A stretch of 5,070 nt of DNA, taken from the NCBI GenBank assembly GCA_005798965.1, contig SYIB01000277.1, forward strand, positions 1 through 5,070, in the 5' to 3' direction. This document shows, piece by piece, positions 1-5,070 of this stretch (positions within the stretch are counted from its first letter, which is position 1; each line of letters begins with the position of its first letter). A program made the translations under genes and the position numbers. This DNA comes from Planctomycetia bacterium. GTDB lineage: Bacteria; Planctomycetota; Phycisphaerae; Phycisphaerales; SM1A02. Below the pieces are notes generated by a model that saw only the letters and a program-made list of their open reading frames with translations, ran no database searches and had not been told where the DNA came from.

Positions 1-1956
1 GACATTGCCGTTGATCGAGTTGGCGCTGCCGGTCTCGTAGTTGATCGTGAAGCCCGTGAGCGTGACCGCTGCACGGACCTCGGGCTGCTCCTGCACCGCT
101 GCCTCGATGCGCGTGGCGACCGTGCGCGTGCGCTCGATGCTGGTGCCCAAGGGCAGCCGGAAATCGACGAAGAAGCTCTCGGTGTCGTCGCTGGGCAGGA
201 ACTCGAAGGGCACGCGACCGCCGATCACCGCACCCACGCTGACGATGAAGCCCGCAATCGCGACGCTGATCGTCATCCAGCGATGGTCGACCGCCCAGGT
301 CGCCAAGCGCCGGTAGCGGCGCTCGAGGAAGGGCCACAGCCGGCCATCGCGCCAGCGATCGAATGGCGCCGTCACGGCATCGAGCCAGACGCGGCGCCCA
401 TTGCGGAACAGCGCGATCGAGTGCGCCATGTGGCTCGGCAGCATCCAGCTCGTCTCGATCAGGCTCACGGCGAGGGCGAGCGCCACGACGATCGGCAGGT
501 CGCTCAGCAGGTCGCCGATCGTGCCCTTGACGAGTGCGAGCGGGACGAACGCCACGATGCTGATGAGGATGCTCGCAAAGACGGGCCAGAAGATGCGCGT
601 GGTGCCTTCGATCGCGGCACGCTCCGGCTCCGCACCGCGGCGCGCCATGTCATCGATCGACTCGGTGAAGACGACCGCATCGTCCTCAAGCATGCCGAGG
701 GCGATGAGCAGCCCGAACATCGTGAGCATGTTGATGGTCACGCCGGCGAGGTTCATCAGCAGGATCGTGCCGAAGATCGCCACGACCATCCCGTTCATCA
801 CCCAGAACGCCCCGCGCACCGACACACCCATCAGCAGCGTGAGGAACACGAGCGCAGCTCCCTGCCACGCGTTCTCCGTGACGAGCTCGATGCGCCCCTC
901 GATCAGGCGGGCGAGGTCATTGTGCTTGGCGATGTGCACGCCATCGGGCATGGGTCCGCGGGCAAGACCCGACTCCCAGCCCTGCAGCCGTGGGCTGTCG
1001 AGCAGCCGCTCGAGCGGGCTGGCCGCCATGGGCTCGCCGGCGCGGGCCGCGACGTACCCGCGCGTGAACTCCGCCATGCGCACCGCATCCTGCCCCACCG
1101 CACGCAGGATCGTGAGGTTCGCACCCGGTTCGCCCTGAAATCGCCAACCCGTGATGTCGTCGGTGAAACCCTCGACGACCGTGGCCACATCGCCAAGCGT
1201 GACCGACGTTCCATCGGGGAGCGCCTTCAGCACGATGCCATTCATGGCCTGCGCGCGCTCGTCGACCCCGCGCGTGCGCACCGCAGCCTCGCCGTCGGAG
1301 GACCGTACCGCACCGCCGGGCACCTCACGCATCCATGCACCGACCGCATCGGCCACGCGCGTGATCGGGATGCCGTGGCGCACGAGTTCCTCGTCCCGTA
1401 CATCCACGCGCAGTTCGTCATCGCGCAGTCCGGCCACGAGGATGCGGCCCATCCCGCGCCAGGCGCGAAGGTCGTCCTCGACCTGCCGCAGCGCGGTCTT
1501 GATCGATCGTGGATCCACGTCGCCGTACACCGCCACCTGCACCACGGGCAGGATCGGCTTCCAGTCGATCACCTTCAATCGGTCCGCCTCGGGCGGCAGG
1601 TCCTGAAGGCCATCGATGCGCGTGCGCAGGTCCTCGAGCTTCTCGTCGATGTCGATGCCGTCGCCGAACTTGATGACGACAGCGCCGCCACCCTCGACGA
1701 TGCTCGTCGTCACCTTCTCAACATCGTCCTCCTCGCGCACGGCGTCCTCGACCTTGCGCGCGAGGCTCTCCTCGATCTCCGACGGGCTCGCGCCTGCGTA
1801 CGAGAGCACCACCTGCGCGGCATCCGGATCGACCTCCGGAAAGAACTCGCGCCGCATGGTGAGCGCGCTCCACACCCCGCCGAGCACCAGCGCCCACATC
1901 ACCAGCGTGACCGGCACGCGGTTGCGGACCCCGAACCGGATCAGGCCCTCGATCAC
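1..1956 (-). CDS. RND-family efflux transporter permease subunit, N-terminal part (C-terminus beyond window edge)
   Basis: Inner-membrane proton-driven pump of a tripartite RND exporter (AcrB/HAE1-like); substrate cannot be told. The minus-strand frame is open for 652 codons from a GTG at 1956 to the window edge, about 60% of the usual ~1030-1100 residues. Visible parts: TM1 about residues 13-32; first periplasmic porter domain about 35-360, opening with FFPEVDPDAAQV and SPSEIEESLARKVEDAV; TM2-TM6 about 363-505; cytoplasmic linker with LPSHMAH near 506-512; TM7 about 561-580; then the start of the second periplasmic half (VPFEFLPSDDTESFFVDFRLP). The TM4 proton-relay pair is D425-D426 in GMLEDDAVVFTE, matching AcrB D407/D408. 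The GTG overlaps the adaptor stop by 4 nt (GTGA), indicating one operon and coupled translation. Oddities: Glu424 directly before the Asp pair, and a possible insertion near residues 306-334. TM10 and its Lys are outside the window. Family call is firm; substrate class (drug versus other) is open. Confidence 0.95.
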   Translation of the reverse strand, partial: MIEGLIRFGVRNRVPVTLVMWALVLGGVWSALTMRREFFPEVDPDAAQVVLSYAGASPSEIEESLARKVEDAVREEDDVEKVTTSIVEGGGAVVIKFGDGIDIDEKLEDLRTRIDGLQDLPPEADRLKVIDWKPILPVVQVAVYGDVDPRSIKTALRQVEDDLRAWRGMGRILVAGLRDDELRVDVRDEELVRHGIPITRVADAVGAWMREVPGGAVRSSDGEAAVRTRGVDERAQAMNGIVLKALPDGTSVTLGDVATVVEGFTDDITGWRFQGEPGANLTILRAVGQDAVRMAEFTRGYVAARAGEPMAASPLERLLDSPRLQGWESGLARGPMPDGVHIAKHNDLARLIEGRIELVTENAWQGAALVFLTLLMGVSVRGAFWVMNGMVVAIFGTILLMNLAGVTINMLTMFGLLIALGMLEDDAVVFTESIDDMARRGAEPERAAIEGTTRIFWPVFASILISIVAFVPLALVKGTIGDLLSDLPIVVALALAVSLIETSWMLPSHMAHSIALFRNGRRVWLDAVTAPFDRWRDGRLWPFLERRYRRLATWAVDHRWMTISVAIAGFIVSVGAVIGGRVPFEFLPSDDTESFFVDFRLPLGTSIERTRTVATRIEAAVQEQPEVRAAVTLTGFTINYETGSANSINGNV

Positions 1957-3320
1957 GGCTCGGTCCCGGGCACGGCCGTGGGCTCGACCACGCTGGCCGC
2001 CGATTCGCCCGGACGCAGCGGCTCGACGCGTGCACCGACCTCGACGCGCCGTGCGGCATCGAGCACGACCAGCGTGCCCTGCGGCAGGGGCTCCTCAAGG
2101 GCGAGCCACTCGACATCATCAAGACCCGACTGAGGCTGGGCGCGACGAATCGCGTAGGCGGTGCGCACAGGCTGCCAGCGCACGCGGCCATCCTCCACCA
2201 ACAGCAGGCGATCGTTGCGCACGCTCCGACGCGGCACCACGGTGCGCGGCGTCGCATCGGGCGCGAAGACGGTGGCTTCGACGAACGAGCCCGGCACGAG
2301 TCCGGAACCGCCGGGCAACTCGGCCCAGGCGACCAGGGTGCGTGCGATCGGATCATCCTCGGGCGCCAAGCGCGTGAGCGAACCCTCGACCACCACACCG
2401 GAGGCTTCAATCACCTGCACGCGCTGGCCCGTGGCGAGTGCGCTGCGGCTCGATGCGGGCAGCGCGATCGGCACCTCCAGCCGCGATGGCTCGACGATGC
2501 GCGCGACCACACGCCCCGGCGCAACGGTCTCGCCGGGCTCGACCGGCAGCGACTGCAGGATGCCGGCAATGGGCGCCACGATCGTGGAGCGCTCGACCGA
2601 GAGTCGCGCGCGTTCAGCGGCCTCGGACTGCGCTTCGCCCTGGGCAGCGAGCGCCTCGCGGCGTGGTGCGACCATCTCGAGCGCCTCGCGTGCCATCGAG
2701 AGCCCGCGGTCAGCGGCCAGTGCAGTCGTGCGTGCGCGGTCGAGTTCACGCTGCAGCGCGACGCCGTCGACGAAGGCCGCCTCGACTCGGGCAACCTCCT
2801 CGCGCGCGAGCTTGAGTTCTTCGTCGGCCAATCGCAGGGAATCGGCGAGCGCGCGCTCTTCGATGTCAAGCCCCTGCTTCTGCGCCCGAAGTGCCGCCAG
2901 CGACTGCAGTGCCGCCCGGAGCTGCCGCCGTGCATCATCGCCATCGAGCTCAAGGAGGGCCGCACCCTTCTCGACACGCATGCCTTCGCGCACGCCCGGG
3001 CCGAGCGCCACGACCACGCCCTCGACACGGGCGGCGACATCGGCCGATTCGAGGGCGCGCACGGTGCCGTAGCCGCGGATCCCGCGCACTGCCGGCATGG
3101 GCGAAACTTCCATGACTGCGATCGGGGTGGGGCGTTCGTCGGGCTGCCTGGTCGCCGCGACCGGCCGTGTACGCACCATCCAGATCACGAGCACGATCGC
3201 ACCGAGCACGATGCCCAGGCTCAGCGATGCTCGACGCACGAGGTCCAGCCGCGATGGGCGCGGGGCGAAAGGGGCTTCGTGATCGTGGTCATCCATGGCG
3301 AAACGAGGATCGTAGTCCAT
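1953..3320 (-). CDS. Efflux RND transporter periplasmic adaptor subunit (HlyD/AcrA-type membrane fusion protein)
   Basis: Periplasmic adaptor linking the RND pump encoded just downstream to an outer-membrane channel. Numbered from the ATG at 3320 (455 aa): a short cytoplasmic tail rich in Asp/His (MDDHDHE at 9-15), a single membrane anchor about 32-49 (LGIVLGAIVLVIWM) with no lipobox, first half of the biotinyl-lipoyl domain about 83-129 (GYGTVRALESADVAARVEG), a long Ala/Leu/Glu/Arg-rich coiled-coil hairpin about 130-243, second lipoyl half about 245-288 (STIVAPIAGILQSLPVEPGE), beta-barrel about 280-356, and a membrane-proximal domain about 357-436. The order is that of the AcrA/HlyD family and the length is normal to slightly long. 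Start choice: the frame remains open to a GTG at 3377, which would abut the gatC ATG with no spacer. An internal GTG at 3353 follows AAGGAG by 12 nt, and another ATG lies at 3296. I prefer 3320 because it leaves room for control DNA, but the true start is unsettled. Family call is firm. Confidence 0.9.
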   Translation of the reverse strand: MDYDPRFAMDDHDHEAPFAPRPSRLDLVRRASLSLGIVLGAIVLVIWMVRTRPVAATRQPDERPTPIAVMEVSPMPAVRGIRGYGTVRALESADVAARVEGVVVALGPGVREGMRVEKGAALLELDGDDARRQLRAALQSLAALRAQKQGLDIEERALADSLRLADEELKLAREEVARVEAAFVDGVALQRELDRARTTALAADRGLSMAREALEMVAPRREALAAQGEAQSEAAERARLSVERSTIVAPIAGILQSLPVEPGETVAPGRVVARIVEPSRLEVPIALPASSRSALATGQRVQVIEASGVVVEGSLTRLAPEDDPIARTLVAWAELPGGSGLVPGSFVEATVFAPDATPRTVVPRRSVRNDRLLLVEDGRVRWQPVRTAYAIRRAQPQSGLDDVEWLALEEPLPQGTLVVLDAARRVEVGARVEPLRPGESAASVVEPTAVPGTEP

Positions 3321-3340
3321 CCTGCTTCGCGCGAAGCGGG
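3321..3340. promoter_or_regulatory. 20-bp imperfect palindrome, candidate operator
   Basis: CCTGCTTCGCGCGAAGCGGG has a perfect 14-bp self-complementary core (GCTTCGCGCGAAGC, 3324-3337) flanked, after one mismatched pair, by a matching CC/GG. It directly abuts the preferred adaptor ATG at 3320 and lies in the only spacer between the divergent genes. A dimeric repressor, for example of the TetR or MarR type commonly controlling efflux pumps, could bind such a site. In RNA it could instead form a 5-bp stem with a GCGC tetraloop, extended to 8 pairs on the plus strand through a U-G wobble. If the adaptor starts upstream at 3353 or 3377, the site would be coding. No regulator gene is in the window. 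Confidence 0.35.
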
Positions 3341-3377
3341 CGTGTGGTTGCACCGCGCCACTAGACTCCTTGCTCAC
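3321..3377. promoter_or_regulatory. Short divergent intergenic region between the efflux operon and gatCA
   Basis: This 57-bp spacer, if the adaptor starts at 3320, is all the DNA separating two divergently read gene pairs. It contains a near-perfect palindrome next to the adaptor start. A weak sigma70-like -10 candidate TAGACT at 3362-3367 would put the gatC transcript start only a few bases before its ATG at 3378. No good -35 hexamer sits at the right distance, and no Shine-Dalgarno sequence precedes gatC. Promoters for the minus-strand operon would have to lie partly inside the gatC coding sequence. The region is seen directly; its promoter role is inferred from gene geometry. Confidence 0.5.
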
Positions 3378-3692
3378 ATGGCCGAATCACCGACAAGCCT
3401 GAGTTCGAAGGACGTGGCGCACGTGGCGCGCCTGGCGCGGCTTCACCTCGACGAGACGACCATCGAGTCGTATCGGACGCAGCTCGCCTCGGTGCTCTCG
3501 CACATCGCCCGGCTCGGCCAGGTCGATACCTCGGGCGTCGAGCCGATGGCGCATCCCCTCGATTCGGTGAACCGTCTCGACGCCGATGAGCCCGGCCCGG
3601 TGCTCACGCTCGAGCAGGTGCTCATGAACGCGCCGGCCCGCGAAGGCGACTTCATCGCTGTGCCCAAGGTGCTCGGAGGCGACAGCGCATGA
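3378..3692 (+). CDS. gatC: Asp-tRNA(Asn)/Glu-tRNA(Gln) amidotransferase subunit GatC
   Basis: Small cytoplasmic subunit of the GatCAB amidotransferase, which converts mischarged Glu-tRNA(Gln) and/or Asp-tRNA(Asn) to the correctly amidated forms. GatC wraps around the GatA-GatB interface and stabilises GatA. The 104-aa product has the usual length (~95-105). It carries the family N-terminal helix pattern (KDVAHVARLARLHLDE, residues 11-26), a middle helix (YRTQLASVLSHIARLGQVD, 32-50), the VEPMAHPLDSVNRLDAD segment, and the C-terminal NAPAREGDFIAVPKVL (84-99). The ATG at 3378 is chosen because homologs begin just before the KDVAHVA helix. The frame extends upstream to 3279, but that stretch does not resemble GatC and runs into the divergent adaptor gene. 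There is no recognisable ribosome binding site. The stop overlaps the gatA start by 4 nt (ATGA), so the two are probably translationally coupled. Confidence 0.95.
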   Translation: MAESPTSLSSKDVAHVARLARLHLDETTIESYRTQLASVLSHIARLGQVDTSGVEPMAHPLDSVNRLDADEPGPVLTLEQVLMNAPAREGDFIAVPKVLGGDSA

Positions 3693-5070
3693 ACCGTCCC
3701 GATGCCACCGCCGTCGCTGCGGCCGTTCGCTCCGGAGCGCTGCGTGCCGTCGATCATGCCCGCGCCACGCTCGACGCGATCGATACCGCGAACCCCGGCC
3801 TCAACGCCTACCACGAGGTCTTCCACGAGGCCGCACTCGAACGTGCAGCGGCCGTGGATGCCTTGATCGCTGCCGGCCGCGACCCGGGCCCCCTCGCCGG
3901 CGTGTGCGTGGCCGTGAAGGACAACATTGCCACAACGCTTGGTCAGACGACCTGCTCGAGCCGGATGCTCGAGGGCTACCGGTCGCCGTTCGATGCCACG
4001 GTCGTCACGCGGCTCGTTGGTGCCGGCGCCGTGATCGTGGGCAAGACCAACATGGACGAGTTTGCGATGGGTTCGAGCAGCGAGACATGCGCCTGGGGCG
4101 TGGTCCGCAACCCGCACGACCCCACGCGCACGCCGGGCGGCTCAAGCGGTGGCTCGGCGGCTGCAATGGCCGCGGGGCTCTGCGATCTGTCGCTGGGCTC
4201 GGACACGGGCGGCAGCATCCGGCAGCCTGCGGCCTTCTGCGGCATCGTCGGCCTGAAGCCGACCTACGGCCGCATCAGCCGCTGGGGGCTCGTGGCCTTC
4301 GGCAGCAGTCTCGACCAGATCGGACCGTTCGCGTCCACGGTGCGCGATGCCGCGCTGGCTCATGGCGTCATGGCCGGCATCGATGAGCACGACTCGACCA
4401 GCGCAGCGGTCACCGTCGATGACTGGCAGGCCACGCCAGCGACCGACCCGCGCACGCTGCGTGTGGGCGTGCCATCGCAGTACCTGCACAACAATGATCC
4501 AGCGGTCACCCAAGCGCTCGATCATGCGCTGACGCTCCTCCGCTCCGCCGGTGCGACCCTCGTGGACATCGACCTGCCGATGACCGACCACGGCATCAGC
4601 ACCTACTACGTGATCGCGCCCGCCGAAGCCAGCAGCAATCTCGCGCGCTTCGACGGCATCCGCTACGGGCACCGTGCGGCGCAGCGGGCAGGCGAAGGCC
4701 TCGAGGAGCTCTATGCACGCAGCCGCAGCGAAGGATTCGGCCCGGAAGTGCAGCGCCGCATCATGCTGGGCACCTATGTCCTCTCAAGCGGCTACTACGA
4801 CGCGTACTACGACCGCGCGCTGCGGATCCGCAGGCTCATCAAGCAGGAGTTCGACACGGCCTTCGCGCAGTGCGACGTGATCCTCGGCCCCACGGCGCCC
4901 ACTGCCGCGTTCACGATCGGCGGCGTGACCGATCCGCTGCAGATGTACATGAATGACGTGTACACCGTGAACACGAACATCGCGGGCATCGCGGGCATCA
5001 GCCTGCCCGGCGGCGTGGATCGTTCGAGCGGCCACGCCCTGCCGGTCGGGCTGCAGCTGCAGGCGCCGGC
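3689..5070 (+). CDS. gatA: Asp-tRNA(Asn)/Glu-tRNA(Gln) amidotransferase subunit GatA (C-terminus beyond window edge)
   Basis: Amidase subunit of GatCAB: hydrolyses glutamine and passes the ammonia to GatB, where the activated mischarged tRNA is amidated. 460 residues are present of the usual ~480-500, so only a short C-terminal piece is missing. The amidase-signature Ser-cisSer-Lys triad is intact: K77 in AVKDNI, cis-Ser S152 in GGSSGGSAAA and nucleophile S176 in SDTGGSIRQPAAFCG. These match S. aureus GatA K79/S154/S178 with a constant offset of two. The glutamine-binding residues equivalent to Y309, R358 and D425 are also present as Y307, R356 and D423. The SLDQIGPFA block (207-215) further fits GatA rather than a generic amidase. 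The ATG at 3689 overlaps the gatC stop, which fixes the start. GatB is not seen and could follow downstream or lie elsewhere. Whether the enzyme serves Gln, Asn or both cannot be told from these subunits. Confidence 0.97.
   Translation, partial: MNRPDATAVAAAVRSGALRAVDHARATLDAIDTANPGLNAYHEVFHEAALERAAAVDALIAAGRDPGPLAGVCVAVKDNIATTLGQTTCSSRMLEGYRSPFDATVVTRLVGAGAVIVGKTNMDEFAMGSSSETCAWGVVRNPHDPTRTPGGSSGGSAAAMAAGLCDLSLGSDTGGSIRQPAAFCGIVGLKPTYGRISRWGLVAFGSSLDQIGPFASTVRDAALAHGVMAGIDEHDSTSAAVTVDDWQATPATDPRTLRVGVPSQYLHNNDPAVTQALDHALTLLRSAGATLVDIDLPMTDHGISTYYVIAPAEASSNLARFDGIRYGHRAAQRAGEGLEELYARSRSEGFGPEVQRRIMLGTYVLSSGYYDAYYDRALRIRRLIKQEFDTAFAQCDVILGPTAPTAAFTIGGVTDPLQMYMNDVYTVNTNIAGIAGISLPGGVDRSSGHALPVGLQLQAP

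Noticed and set aside
283..2133. Long plus-strand open frame of 616 codons antisense to the permease and adaptor
   Set aside because: It is rich in Arg, His, Asp and Ala with no domain-like pattern, as expected from the complement of a GC-rich coding strand. The opposite strand encodes a clear RND permease and adaptor.
1718..2410. Minus-strand 230-codon open frame crossing the adaptor-permease junction in another frame
   Set aside because: It overlaps both recognisable genes out of frame and has Arg/Ser/Pro-rich composition with no family features.
3348..3367. TTGCAC and TAGACT as a -35/-10 promoter pair
   Set aside because: The spacing is only 8 bp, far short of the 16-18 bp needed for a sigma70-type promoter.
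3279..3377. Upstream extension of gatC to an earlier ATG
   Set aside because: The added 33 residues are not like GatC N-termini, would overlap the divergent adaptor gene, and would make GatC longer than its family.
3660..3700. Terminator or regulatory element between gatC and gatA
   Set aside because: The genes overlap by 4 nt (ATGA), so no intergenic space exists, and no stem-loop followed by a T-run is present.
3443..4117. Minus-strand 224-codon frame opposite gatC and gatA
   Set aside because: It lies fully antisense to two conserved, intact genes and shows no recognisable motif.

Overview
This is a high-GC bacterial window holding two divergent gene pairs that face away from each other around roughly 3.3 kb. 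On the minus strand are a periplasmic adaptor (membrane fusion) protein and, overlapping it by 4 nt, an RND-family efflux permease that runs off the left edge. On the plus strand are gatC and, overlapping it by 4 nt, gatA, which runs off the right edge. All four genes are recognisable from sequence. There is no RNA gene, mobile element, CRISPR array or long empty stretch.

The organism is a GC-rich bacterium with strong G/C third-position bias. The N-terminal part of the permease (MRREFFPEVDPDAAQV, then SPSEIEESLARKVEDAV) resembles RND permeases I associate with Planctomycetota, possibly Phycisphaerae. That assignment comes from memory of the family and is tentative. Carrying gatCA implies that Gln-tRNA(Gln) and/or Asn-tRNA(Asn) is made by the indirect transamidation route. 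GatB is not in the window.

Layout: 1-1956 (minus) is the N-terminal 652 residues of the RND permease. 1953-3320 (minus; the frame stays open to a GTG at 3377) is the HlyD/AcrA-like adaptor. 3321-3377 is a very short shared control region containing a near-perfect 20-bp palindrome. 3378-3692 (plus) is gatC. 3689-5070 (plus) is the N-terminal 460 residues of gatA.

The adaptor and permease would form the inner-membrane and periplasmic parts of a tripartite exporter; no outer-membrane channel (TolC-like) gene is visible. GatC and GatA are the chaperone-like and amidase subunits of the tRNA-dependent amidotransferase GatCAB. The two pairs are functionally unrelated and share only the tiny divergent spacer. 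I see no clearly undescribed system. The points worth a second look are the palindrome between the divergent genes, an extra acidic residue beside the proton-relay Asp pair of the permease, a short insertion in its periplasmic domain, and the lack of normal 5' leader space for gatC.
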